In this document: in pieces, positions 53,204-61,599 of the stretch
Position numbering within the stretch: position 1 is the stretch's first letter
Layout of the letters: each line of letters starts with the position of its first letter
Assembly: GCA_963676095.1 (NCBI GenBank)
Contig: OY781040.1
Coordinates: forward strand, 7,440,001-7,504,000
Origin: G963676095 sp963676095
GTDB taxonomy: Bacteria; Bacteroidota; Bacteroidia; Bacteroidales; Prolixibacteraceae
Length of the DNA: 64,000 nucleotides
Direction of reading: 5' to 3'
Position numbers and translations under genes: made by a program
The notes under the pieces: model-generated
Told to the model about the DNA's origin: nothing
What the model saw: the letters and a program-made list of their open reading frames with translations, nothing else
Databases searched by the model: none

Positions 53204-53559
53204 GAGGGAGCGGAAACGGAAGAACCTGATCCGGCTGGGAGTACCACCGGAACATGCTTACCAATGGAGCCGTTCCCGGATGGGAGGATGGGCTATTGCC
53301 CAAAGTCCGATTTTGGGAACGACCATTACCTTGGAGCGATTGCGAAAAAGAGGGTACGAAGCGTTGCTGACGTATTACGGAAAAGTTGCCCCACATCTTA
53401 ATGAACCGTTGTATATGTGCCCGAGGTTAAAATGTCCGGTGGACATTTTGGCCGAAGGGGTGGAGCGTAGCTCGCGTACCTGCAGTGGTGTGAAAGCCTC
53501 TCCCTGTCAGCACTTGCTGGCAGGGCGGGCTATTCGATTAGCAGCCCGTAGTTTAATTT

Positions 53560-54270
53560 TTATTCAATTTTTATGTCATATTTAGCAAAATATTTCTGAA
53601 TAAAGTCCACTGAATTTTCCCAACCGCCGCAACAATCCGGACTTAGTGCAATTGTCAAAATATTTTTCTTGTCAGAAGCTAGTTTGACAATGTCTTTAAC
53701 AAGTCTTTTTATTGCTTTATCTGAAAAAAGAATAAAATATTTCGGATTACTACAAAAGAAGTAGTCAATATCCAAGTTTATTATTAATCTTTCTTTTGAT
53801 TCCGAAAAGCAGTCAAATAAATCATTGAATAAATTGTAAGAAGGGCAGTGCGTAATATGCTTTTCTAATTCTGTAGGAATATCTCCTCGATTATGAGTAT
53901 AAAAAACATATTCAGTTATTTGATTAGAGTAATAATGGTGAAAAATAGGAATATAGTTATCCCATCTAAAAATCTTATAACGTTCAAATTTATTTTTCTG
54001 ATACTCAATATTATCATATTCAACGAGACTTAAACCTTTAAGTCCATTTTTTATTGGACTTGTCCATTCCTTTATTTGATTTCCTAAGGTGTCAAAGTGT
54101 TTGTCGATATGGATAATTGTATACTTTTCATTTTCGACAATATGATTAGCCCAACACCAAGCCGCCATTCGATGATTATCCATCAAATAGACATTGTCTT
54201 TTTTGTATAAAATGTCATTGCCAAAACAGAATGAACCATTTCTAGGATATTTATCTATTAATTTTTCCAT
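53560..54270 (-). CDS. UPF0489 family protein (peptide-arginase-like fold)
   Basis: A 236-aa protein with the UPF0489 motifs VYLMDNHRMAAWCWANHI, IIHIDKHFD and LIINLDIDYFF, whose Asp and His residues would bind a pair of metal ions as in arginases. Some UPF0489 members are peptide arginases that turn arginine into ornithine in ribosomal peptides (OspR-type). No precursor peptide or RiPP enzyme is seen nearby, so the substrate is unknown. AT-rich and compositionally unlike the core genes, it is likely cargo of the mobile region. Confidence 0.75.
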   Translation of the reverse strand: MEKLIDKYPRNGSFCFGNDILYKKDNVYLMDNHRMAAWCWANHIVENEKYTIIHIDKHFDTLGNQIKEWTSPIKNGLKGLSLVEYDNIEYQKNKFERYKIFRWDNYIPIFHHYYSNQITEYVFYTHNRGDIPTELEKHITHCPSYNLFNDLFDCFSESKERLIINLDIDYFFCSNPKYFILFSDKAIKRLVKDIVKLASDKKNILTIALSPDCCGGWENSVDFIQKYFAKYDIKIE

Positions 54271-54372
54271 AAGTCAGTGCAATGATTGTTTTGAATAGGA
54301 ATAGTTTAGATTCAAAATGCTTGAAAACTAAGGTCGCCGCATTGCATTTGCACTTTTTTAGCAAACGGTTTT

Positions 54373-55794
54373 TTATTCACCCCACCAAAAATCATAATTA
54401 TTTCCATTAACAGGAATTGTAATTTTTATTTTGTCTGCATTTTGATAAATGATATTAATTTGACCAACGATTCGTTCTTCATTGTTTATTGTATTTAGTT
54501 TTAAATAACCTTCATTCAATACATTTCTTATTTGATACTGTTGATTCTGAAAATTATTAATATTTCTTTGAGCGTTTTGTTTAGCCGCATATGCCGCACT
54601 TCCATTATATGATTTTGTATTGCTTTGGGTTGTCGAGTTGCCATAAGTTGTAATATTACCTTGAACACTACCGTATGTATCTCCATAATAACCAGAAACA
54701 CTGCCATAGCTATTTGCATAACCAGAAGTGGTAGAGTTTGTAGAGGATGAAGAATACCCTGCTTGATTGGCAGAACTGGATTCACCAAAAGCTACTAAAG
54801 CAGCATTCCATGCTTGTCTTCTATTTACTTTATTCATATAATCCGCAGCCGACAGCACATTTCCAATGGATTCTTTTCCTTTATTTTGAAATAATGCGGT
54901 TATTTGGTCAGGATTAAAGTTAAAAGAATTGCCTGTCAAATTTTCGATAGCTACATACGCGACATAATACTTTCCGTAACTATTTTCTATTGAGAGTTGC
55001 ATCGTAACAGAAATACCATTGTGGACAAAGTACTGAAATGTTTTCCCATCCTTAAAATATGATTTACATTCCTTTCTTTGGTTAGAACTATTATTCTCAG
55101 TTTTTTGAGATTGAGATGTATTAAAATATAACTCGCTTAAATATCCTATATCACCATTATAATTTACTTTGTAGTAGCCATTTTCTTTCCCTAAGACTCT
55201 CACTGTTGTTCCTGCTGGTATCATGTATAATATATCCCCAAGGGCATCTCCTTTATTTTTAAATTTTCCTTCTAAACTTAGGGTCAAATTACTTGATTTT
55301 GAATCACTTTTAGTCGAATGAATTGATTCAATCATTTCCATTCTTTCCATTGTTTCCATTCTTTCCGGTTCGTTTGAAACTTTAATATTCACGCCATAAT
55401 AATTAAAACCAACACCGGTTAGATTTTCAATGATATCAATTTCTTTGCAGGTTTGAGGAATCGGTTGAAAATCCATGCTAAATTGAAGTGATTCATCAAT
55501 TTGTTTAAAGTTATGTTTTTCAGGACAGATTGGTATATTGATAGCTTTGATTAAAAAATATTTTTGTCCAGTCAAATTGTCCCGAATAAATAAATTGTCT
55601 CCAACGCAAATTGAACTGTTGGAGGTTTTTGATTTATAGTTAAAGTCAATTGTTGTTTTATCACTGTCAATATAAACGCTTGTAATTTTACAGTTAGGCA
55701 CCTCACTTTTTCTAACTGATGGATTTTCAATTTTTTGTCCCATTGCGCTCATTATAAAAATGGCGAATGCACTAAAAACAACTATTTTTTTCAT
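54373..55794 (-). CDS. secreted protein with bacterial SH3 domain
   Basis: A 473-aa protein with a signal peptide (about residues 1-19), a beta-rich N-terminal part, and an SH3b-like segment near residues 180-225 (GDILYMIPAGTTVRVLGKENGYYKVNYNGDIGYLSELYF). A further beta domain follows, then a Ser/Tyr/Gly/Asn-rich low-complexity stretch (about 345-400) and a polar C-terminus. SH3b domains often bind cell wall or protein ligands. No catalytic motif is seen. It is AT-rich and probably horizontally acquired. Confidence 0.7.
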   Translation of the reverse strand: MKKIVVFSAFAIFIMSAMGQKIENPSVRKSEVPNCKITSVYIDSDKTTIDFNYKSKTSNSSICVGDNLFIRDNLTGQKYFLIKAINIPICPEKHNFKQIDESLQFSMDFQPIPQTCKEIDIIENLTGVGFNYYGVNIKVSNEPERMETMERMEMIESIHSTKSDSKSSNLTLSLEGKFKNKGDALGDILYMIPAGTTVRVLGKENGYYKVNYNGDIGYLSELYFNTSQSQKTENNSSNQRKECKSYFKDGKTFQYFVHNGISVTMQLSIENSYGKYYVAYVAIENLTGNSFNFNPDQITALFQNKGKESIGNVLSAADYMNKVNRRQAWNAALVAFGESSSANQAGYSSSSTNSTTSGYANSYGSVSGYYGDTYGSVQGNITTYGNSTTQSNTKSYNGSAAYAAKQNAQRNINNFQNQQYQIRNVLNEGYLKLNTINNEERIVGQINIIYQNADKIKITIPVNGNNYDFWWGE

Positions 55795-55871
55795 TTTGAT
55801 ATCTTTTTAACTGTTTGCTTAATGTGCCGTCGTCTTACTATGGCTGCTAACTATGTAATAGCACGAAGTTA

Positions 55872-56042
55872 TTACACTTTTTTGCCATTTTTGTTAGCTG
55901 CTTTTATGCCCGGGTTTCCAAACATACTGTCGAGCGGACTTTGTATCCGGTTGATAGCTTTATTACTGACATGGGTGTAAATCATCGTGGTTTTTATGCT
56001 CGAATGACCAAGCAACTGCTGGATGTACCTGATATCGTTGCC
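55872..56042 (-). pseudogene. C-terminal remnant of a tyrosine recombinase
   Basis: Read on the minus strand, NDIRYIQQLLGHSSIKTTMIYTHV carries the HxxR-proximal block LLGHSS and the nucleophile Tyr of phage-type integrases, then continues to a stop at 55872-55874. The upstream part is missing; there is no start codon. It could be the missing end of the N-terminal recombinase fragment at 62.7-63.2 kb, which has the same orientation. Confidence 0.75.
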
Positions 56043-56240
56043 CATAAATTTAGATTTTAGTTTCCTCCGAATTTACGCCAATCTCCCTTAAAACCAAATA
56101 GGTTAATAATAAAATCTTTTACGTTCATTTGTTGGATTAGCAAAACGATTGTTTCAGGCTGCAAAGTATAAATCCGGGTGTACAAACTTTGGCTCTGAAA
56201 ATACAAATTGGCATTCTTTGTTAAATCTGCAAGTAAGTTT

Positions 56241-56416
56241 GTCCGGGTATATGGCGGGAAAAATTTCCGCCAATATGGAAACAGTCTTATTTATGCGTTA
56301 AAGTCAATTTCTTTATGCATTAAAGACAACTTGTTTATGCGTTAAAGAAAAAGTGTTTATGCATTAATCGGAAGTTGTCTATGCTGCAACCGGTGTCTTT
56401 ATCATTTTCTACCGGT
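56241..56416. repeat. 22-bp tandem array, eight degenerate units
   Basis: Units of exactly 22 bp start at 56241. The central ones share TTTATGCRTTAA (for example at 56289, 56311, 56333 and 56355) and the outer ones keep only a TATG-like core. The region 56043-56240 before it holds no gene or repeat I can name. Confidence 0.7.
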
Positions 56417-56461
56417 GCTTCTCCCAAACACTTTTTCCCTTATGCCGGAAGGATAAAAAAG

Positions 56462-56571
56462 TTATACGTGTAATCCAGTTGCATTTCACGTATAATGCAA
56501 TCGTATTACACGTGTAACTCATTTGGATTACACGTATAACCCAAATGAGTTATAAGCGTAACTTTCGAAAA
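56462..56571. repeat. 22-bp tandem array, five units with TTACACGTGTAA-like core
   Basis: Units begin TTATACGTGTAA, TTTCACGTATAA, TTACACGTGTAA, TTACACGTATAA and TTATAAGCGTAA at 22-bp spacing. Related units (CCGTGTAATCCAAATGGG, TTATAAGCGTAAGC) recur at about 59935-59968 beside the right copy of the 121-bp repeat. Confidence 0.7.
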
Positions 56572-56614
56572 TTTATTGTTTAGTAAAACTTCTCCCCCAT
56601 AATTTTTGTGAACG

Positions 56615-56715
56615 CCGCAACAATACGGTTGCGACACCCGCAATAACGTTATTGCGATACCCCCAACAACGTTGTTGTGACACTCACAATAATGCTGTTG
56701 TGCCACTCACAACAA
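56615..56715. repeat. 23-bp tandem array, four units plus a partial fifth
   Basis: Units CCGCAACAATACGGTTGCGACAC, with three more at 23-bp spacing, each hold a palindrome such as CAATAACGTTATTG or CAACAACGTTGTTG. The palindromic bases vary but the dyad is kept. The stretch 56716-56891 has no gene. Confidence 0.75.
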
Positions 56716-56891
56716 AATTCTATATCTTCTGGACTGCCAGGGCCAGGCAAAGCCCGAAACGGAACGCCGAAAAAGCCACAATGGCTACCAGACTATTAAT
56801 CCCGGTTTGTGTCAACACCGCACTCAGCCCAACCTGCCGTTCCTGCTTGGCACTGCGTGCCACAAGAACGCCTATTTATTATGCCCCGTTT

Positions 56892-57567
56892 TTATTCATC
56901 ATCGGGTTGATTTTCATGTCTTTTACAATCGAAAAGTAAGCAACCACATGGTTCAATCCAAACATTTTCGTTTAAATCCACATCGGGTTTTGAAATCCCG
57001 TTTAAAATCAACTCATTTATATTTTTAATCTCGTTTTTTAACTCTTTTAATCTTTCATTTTTTTCTTGCTCAGAATCAAAATCCCATTCATCAGGTTTTG
57101 TGTTAATTTCAACAATCCTTTTTTTTCTTTCCAAAATCATTTTCTGATGCTGAGAAATCCACTTTTCATTATCATTTACAAATAAAGAATATGACAATTC
57201 TTTCCAATCAGTCAAATCAACTCCGTTTATCCCTTGTTTTATAAGTGATTCTGTTGCTTTGTCAAAATCACCCAATAAGAAGTATAGAAATCCTATCTCG
57301 TAGCCACCAATCATTGAAATAGAATTTTGTTCAATATTTGCAAAAAGTCTATCAGCAATTTCTTTTGTACTTCCAGTGTCTTTCAATTCAAAATCTAAAA
57401 CCGCTTGGTTAAAAGCACTTCTATATTCAATGTCTAATTCCGTATTTGCACAGTTAAAATAATCTCGTGAGGTTTTTAAATCACCTAATTTAAAGTAGCA
57501 AAATCCTAAATTGTGTAAGATATCTCTACGGTCGGATTTTTCATTTGCAATCATTAAATATTCTAAA
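56892..57567 (-). pseudogene. TPR-like protein, C-terminal part, cut off by an IS
   Basis: The frame encodes helical repeats (RRDILHNLGFCYFKLGDLKTSRDYF, GGYEIGFLYFLLGDFDKATES) and a charged coiled-coil tail. It lacks a proper start: the first residues are read from the inserted IS. Its N-terminal part is at 58999-59351. Removing the IS and one copy of the ~15-bp target duplication restores a continuous ...NALEYLMIANEK... sequence. Confidence 0.8.
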
Positions 57568-58998
57568 CTGACCATCTCCCGAAAAATGGGTTGAATAAGT
57601 TCTGCATCCCAGTCATATCGGGTGTTTAAAGATGTTTAGATATGAGGAAAGCTGGTTTAAAAAGGTTATTTTTATTGTGCAAACAAAAGCAAATAATCTC
57701 TAAAAACCAGCTCATGACAAAAGTATTAACAAAACAGGTACAGAACAAGATTAGCCGCTATTTTCTCAAACTTGAGGGTCAATTAACAAAACCGGAAGCC
57801 CGATGTATCCGGGAAATGACAACCGGAATACTAAAGACAGGTACAGTATTAGTGAATAAAATAGCCACTGGCATTGGTGATACAATATCGTTGAGCCAAA
57901 CAACTAAACGCTTCAGGAACCATTATAACAAGAAAGATTTTTTCATGAAATTATTCCGGGGACATATGAACAGTGTGAAAAGCAAAGTCTGCCATGGTGA
58001 CTATATCCTGTTCGATGGTTCTGATATTCAGAAAAAATATGCCAAAATGATGGATGGTCTGGACTATGTGAAAGATGGCGATAAAGGATCAATTGGCCTT
58101 GGCTATTGGCTGATGAACGTTGTACACTTTAGCAAAGACAAGGAAATGACCCCACTTTACAACAAGCTGTACAGCTTTGACAGTGGCGCCAAAAGCGAGA
58201 ATCTGGAGGTTCTTGAAGCCATCAAAGAGGTGGGCTCGATAATTGACAAAGATGTCACAAAGATATTCGACCGTGGCATGGACCGGCCCATTTGCCGGGA
58301 TTTCATTATTGCCGATGAAGGCCATTTCAACCTGCGTCTGAAGAAAACCACCAAGCTGGTCTACAAAGGCGAAGAAATGGCCGTGAACAAGATCAGCCGG
58401 AAAGTTCCATTGTTCATGAAACTAACAGCTACAAGGATACAGAAAAGCAAGAAGCGTCAGTTGGTTTATGAATGCGGCGCCATAAAGGTCCAATATAGAA
58501 CCAAGGGCAAGACGCATGATCTTTGGCTTGTTGTCACCAAAAGGACTAATGGCGGCTATTGCTGGCTACTGACACGTTCGCCAAAAGAAAGTATTGTTGA
58601 AGTAATCAAAGAAGCATTCACGGCATACGGTTTCAGGTGGAAAATTGAAGAGTACCACCGGCATATAAAAGAATGCTACAAACTGGAAGACATCCAGATC
58701 AAAACCTTCGAAGGGCTACAAAGTATGTTGGCCATACTGACCATAGCCATGAGCATCATATACTCGTCACTTTCATCTCTGCACACAAGGCTATTGCTTG
58801 AAAGTGGTGTAAAAACACTGAACAAAGAAAAGATGTATGAACTATGCAATTTCATTTACTATAAAATCAGCACCATAATCAAAGTATTGCTGGCAAACAT
58901 GACCCCAAGAGCTTTCCTCCCTCAATCCGATCCATCTCCAAATGACGGACAGTTATGCCTTTTATTAAATTTTGAAAACTAAAAACGGGAGATGGCCA
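57568..58998 (+). mobile_element. intact insertion sequence, about 1431 bp
   Basis: The element is bounded by inverted ends CTGACCATCTCCCG and CGGGAGATGGCCA (imperfect, core CCATCTCCCG). It is flanked by a direct repeat of ATTAAATATTCTAAA at 57553-57567 and 58999-59013, a 15-bp target duplication (14 bp if one base belongs to the element). It carries one intact transposase gene. It has inserted in a TPR gene in opposite orientation. The perfect target duplication suggests a fairly recent event. Confidence 0.85.
57714..58982 (+). CDS. DDE transposase (IS4-like, DDE_Tnp_1 fold)
   Basis: A 422-aa transposase with candidate catalytic residues Asp in ILFDGSDIQKKYAK, Asp in KIFDRGMDRPICRDF and Glu in FRWKIEEYHRHIKE. 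The C-terminal helix region LQSMLAILTIAMSIIYSSL is typical. The start at MTKVLTKQV (57714) is used; an ATG at 57642 is possible. The Y-(2)-R-(3)-E signature of classical IS4 is not exact, so the subgroup is uncertain. Intact and probably active. Confidence 0.85.
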   Translation: MTKVLTKQVQNKISRYFLKLEGQLTKPEARCIREMTTGILKTGTVLVNKIATGIGDTISLSQTTKRFRNHYNKKDFFMKLFRGHMNSVKSKVCHGDYILFDGSDIQKKYAKMMDGLDYVKDGDKGSIGLGYWLMNVVHFSKDKEMTPLYNKLYSFDSGAKSENLEVLEAIKEVGSIIDKDVTKIFDRGMDRPICRDFIIADEGHFNLRLKKTTKLVYKGEEMAVNKISRKVPLFMKLTATRIQKSKKRQLVYECGAIKVQYRTKGKTHDLWLVVTKRTNGGYCWLLTRSPKESIVEVIKEAFTAYGFRWKIEEYHRHIKECYKLEDIQIKTFEGLQSMLAILTIAMSIIYSSLSSLHTRLLLESGVKTLNKEKMYELCNFIYYKISTIIKVLLANMTPRAFLPQSDPSPNDGQLCLLLNFEN

Positions 58999-59351
58999 AT
59001 TAAATATTCTAAAGCGTTTTCATAATCCCCTTTTTCCAACAACATGAATCCAAGCAAATAATATGGCAAAAAGGATTTTGGTTTTTGTTCTATTAGTTCT
59101 TTTTGAATTTCAATTGCTCTATTTTCTTCACTCCATTCAAAATAAAGATACCATGCTAAGTTATGAGATGATTTAATCGTCTTTTTAATTGAATAAGCCA
59201 ATTCAAAATATTTCAAATCCTCATTGTCAGTCAACATGGAAGGATTTTCAAAATATCCAATTGCTATCTGGTTAATCAAATCAAGGTCTTTAGGTTTTTC
59301 CTTGAGTTTATCAATCAATTCTTTAAGTTCTATTTCTGTTGTTGCTTTCAT
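58999..59351 (-). pseudogene. TPR-like protein, N-terminal part, cut off by an IS
   Basis: Starts at MKATTEIELKELIDKLKEK (59351) and encodes helical repeats (HNLAWYLYFEWSEENRAIEIQKELI, YYLLGFMLLEKGDYENALEYL) up to the insertion point. The last residues before the stop at 58965 come from the IS. The other part is at 56892-57567. The intact gene would encode about 340 residues. Function unknown. Confidence 0.8.
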
Positions 59352-59585
59352 TTCTTAAATGGGGTCACCGAGTAGCTTACGCCCCCAAAGAACTGTATCC
59401 CTAAAATCCAGGATAAGCAGTGCGCATTTTCCCGGCATACATCCCCGTCATTTTTAACGCTGTCCCGGCGAAGGGGAACCCGGCTGTTCTCACTGCTTTT
59501 ATCAGATATAAAAGTAGTCATTTGTCTGCATTCCTTTGCTAAATCGACTTTCCATTTTATTCTTTTTCAAAAGTACCGGCCGGAT

Positions 59586-59714
59586 CCATCCTTTCCCAAT
59601 CAGAGGAGCCGCCCTCACTAACACGTGTGAGACACCCTCCCAAACATTAGTGAGACCCCTTCACAGGCATTAGTGAGGCACCCTCCCTAACGTTGGTGAA
59701 ACGGTCTCACATTC
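59586..59714. repeat. 23-bp tandem array within an inverted duplication (four units)
   Basis: CTCACTAACACGTGTGAGACACC and three further units at 23-bp spacing (59614, 59637, 59660, 59683) share CTCxCxAACxTTAGTGAG. The array and its left flank (TCCTTTCCCAATCAGAGGAG) reappear inverted at 62616-62693 with only two units. The surrounding gap 59352-59585 and 59715-59787 has no gene. Confidence 0.72.
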
Positions 59715-59787
59715 TTACTTCCAAAGCTAAAACTGCCAGCAGATTATCACAATACGTAGCTCACCGATTGCTTACGTACAAACGACC

Positions 59788-59945
59788 AATTTCTGTCCTT
59801 AAGCCGGACAGGCTCTTCCTTTTCCAATCGATGAAAAGGAAGCAAAAATCTTGTCAAAACGAACCCTCCGCCGGGCGTTTTGACGGCCCCCGCACCGCTC
59901 TGTTCTGCATTTGCGTCAGAGTCTTGACGGATTACCGTGTAATCC
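59788..59945 (-). repeat. right copy of the dispersed repeat (inverted to 48353-48576)
   Basis: The 121-bp core 59788-59908 matches the left copy in reverse complement with only a few substitutions, and homology continues to about 59945. The two copies face each other across about 11.3 kb. The remainder to 60148 holds two units of the TTACACGTGTAA-type array and no gene. Confidence 0.75.
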
Positions 59946-60148
59946 AAATGGGTTATAAGCGTAAGCAATCGGCCAGGTACAGGTGACGCAATCCGGTAGT
60001 TTCCATCATTGTTTTAAAAATTCCAAGAACATTCCGACACGGGTTGGACTTTTTTGAAGAATTACCGAAAAAGGAGCTTTTAATCTTTAAATATTAGAAC
60101 TTTTGCCTTGTGATTATTGTATATTTACAAAATAGAAACATCAAGGAT

Positions 60149-60385
60149 ATGACAGCAATTGAATTAAAAAAAGTATTGATACACAGAATAGCTGAGATTG
60201 ATGATGAGTCCTTTTTAAATGCCATTAAAACGATTCTTGATTCAAAGGCTCATTCCCGGATTTTCCACTTAACCCAGGAGCAGCGTGATGAAATAAATGA
60301 GTCAAAGAAACAGATTGAACAAGGTTTGTTTTTGGAACAAGCTGAATTGGATAAAGAATTTAATAAATGGCTAAACGTAAAATAG
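60149..60385 (+). CDS. probable antitoxin
   Basis: A 78-aa acidic, helical protein (MTAIELKKVLIHRIAEIDDESFLNAIKTIL, then LTQEQRDEINESKKQIEQG and ELDKEFNKWL) directly upstream of, and overlapping by 19 bp, a ParE/RelE-type toxin gene. Size, charge and order are those of the antitoxin of a type II module. It should bind the toxin and repress the operon. I start at the ATG at 60149 rather than 60110. Confidence 0.75.
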   Translation: MTAIELKKVLIHRIAEIDDESFLNAIKTILDSKAHSRIFHLTQEQRDEINESKKQIEQGLFLEQAELDKEFNKWLNVK

Positions 60386-60666
60386 TCTGGTCACATAAGG
60401 CGAATATTAAACTTTTTGAGATCCTGGAGTTTTACAATGAAAGGAATAAGAGTAAGGAATATTCAAAGAAGCTTTATAAAAAATTCACCAAGGAATTAAC
60501 CTTGCTCATTAAATATCCTGATATTGGGGTAAAGACTGAAATGGAATCAGTACGGGGTTTAATTGTTGACGGGTATATCCTATTTTATGAAATTACTCCT
60601 GATAAAATTATTGTTCATACGCTATGGGCTTGCTGGCAAGATCCAAATGATTTGAAAATAGAATAA
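60367..60666 (+). CDS. RelE/ParE superfamily toxin
   Basis: A 99-aa basic protein: KIVWSHKANIKLFEILEFYNERNKSKEYSKKLYKKF, LIKYPDIGVKTEMESVRGLIVDGYILFYEI and the C-terminal HTLWACWQDPNDL fit the RelE/ParE fold and are typical of Bacteroidota ParE-like toxins (terminal WxxxxDP). Target, gyrase or mRNA, cannot be told. It forms a module with the overlapping antitoxin gene. Confidence 0.82.
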   Translation: MAKRKIVWSHKANIKLFEILEFYNERNKSKEYSKKLYKKFTKELTLLIKYPDIGVKTEMESVRGLIVDGYILFYEITPDKIIVHTLWACWQDPNDLKIE

Positions 60667-60701
60667 GAATAACAAAATTTCTCCCCCAAAGAGGCCTTTT
60701 C

Positions 60702-60953
60702 TTATTTGTCACCATAATGGCCTATTGCTGAAATAACCAGGACTGTTATTTTTTCGTCATCAATTGTATAAACCAGGCGATGTTTTTTACTGATGCGCCT
60801 TGACCATGTGTTCTCCAGGTGCCTTAATTGCTCTACTTGTCCGGTTCCTGTGCGTGGGTGGTCGTGCAATTCTAAGAGTAATTTTGAAGCCTTTTTAAAT
60901 GCTAAAGGGTAAACATTCGGACTGCCACGTATACTGAAAGCAAGATTTTTCTT
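60702..60953 (-). pseudogene. Txe/YoeB-type toxin remnant
   Basis: The minus strand encodes AFKKASKLLLELHDHP, TGQVEQLRHLENTWSRRISKKHRLVYTIDDEKITVLVISAIGHYGDK and a stop at 60702-60704. SRRIxKKHRLVY and the terminal GHYGDK are hallmark Txe/YoeB motifs with catalytic Glu/Arg/His. The first 15 or so residues and a start codon are missing, and no YefM-like antitoxin gene is next to it. Probably a dead module. Confidence 0.75.
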
Positions 60954-61015
60954 TTAGACCGGGGATACCATCCTGTGGTTTGGAATTTTCTAAGTTCTAC
61001 TGGAATCTTTTGGAA

Positions 61016-61312
61016 TTAGTTGGAGTCTTCTGAAAAACTCTGGCACTTGTTGGATTTTTTCCAAAGGTGTGGAAAAAGATCGGCCAGGCCTAAATCGTAA
61101 TTGCTGTTGTACAATGAGATCTTGGTAAACACATCGGTCAACCACTCTCTGGGATTCACATCACTGGCCTTACAGCATCCCAGCAGGGAATACATGATGG
61201 CAGCGTTTTCTGCCGTCTCATGATTACCACAAAACAAATAGCCCTTTCTTCCCACGGCCAGTGGCATGATGGCATTTTCGGCCAGGTTATCAAAACTTTT
61301 GGATAACGCCAT
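61016..61312 (-). pseudogene. IS66 transposase C-terminal fragment (minus strand)
   Basis: ENAIMPLAVGRKGYLFCGNHETAENAAIMYSLLGCCKASDVNPREWLTDV matches the C-terminal domain of IS66-family TnpC. The catalytic DDE part is missing. It abuts a second IS66 fragment in the opposite orientation near 61300. Confidence 0.8.
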
Positions 61313-61547
61313 CGAACGGCTGCAACGCTACATCTCCCTGAGCCGGAAGAACTCCCTGTTTTGCGGGAGCCATGCCGGGGCTGAGAGAACGGCGCTGATC
61401 TATTCGCTGGCCTGTTCTTGCAGGCTTAACGGGATAAACTCCTTCGAATACTTCGCTGATGTGTTAAACAGGCTGGCTTATATCAACCCCAATGCGACCG
61501 ATGAAGTTTACTGGGAGTTGCTGCCCGATCGCTGGACTAAAAAATAA
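61296..61547 (+). pseudogene. IS66 transposase C-terminal fragment (plus strand)
   Basis: SKLLDNAIERLQRYISLSRKNSLFCGSHAGAERTALIYSLACSC and the terminal LNRLAYINPNATDEVYWELLPDRW match the same IS66 C-terminal domain but from a different copy, about half identical to the fragment on the other strand. Confidence 0.78.
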
Positions 61548-61599
61548 TCCGATAAACCGGGCAGAGAAGAAATCTCGCTTAAGGGTACCGCAGAGACGC

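Larger units (their letters stand above)
52191..53425 (+). pseudogene. group II intron reverse transcriptase/maturase, truncated and frameshifted
   Basis: Three pieces in successive frames make one LtrA-like protein. The first (52198-52780) has GVPTATDRLLQQAVGQVL, FEDYSYGFRPNRNAQQAV, VPQGSPLSPLLSNIMLNELD and the polymerase motif VRYADDFSVY (YADD intact). The second (from about 52840) has the thumb/X domain FKILGYGFVPTYQKGEKG and ITRGWLNYFRMASLHGKL. The third (from 53204) ends RKNLIRLGVPPEHAYQWS...VAPHLNEPLY. The frame changes fall exactly at two copies of a ~59-bp palindromic element. About 90 N-terminal residues are missing. Confidence 0.85.
52180..53545 (+). mobile_element. group II intron remnant
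   Basis: The stretch holds most of an intron-encoded reverse transcriptase and the intron 3' end. The latter includes domain V halves (GAACCGTTGTATATG and TACCTGCAGTGGTG, split by an insertion at 53417-53475) and a domain VI hairpin ending GGCTATTCGAT. The 5' intron domains are missing, cut at the IS21 junction. The element is not able to splice or move by itself. Confidence 0.7.
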
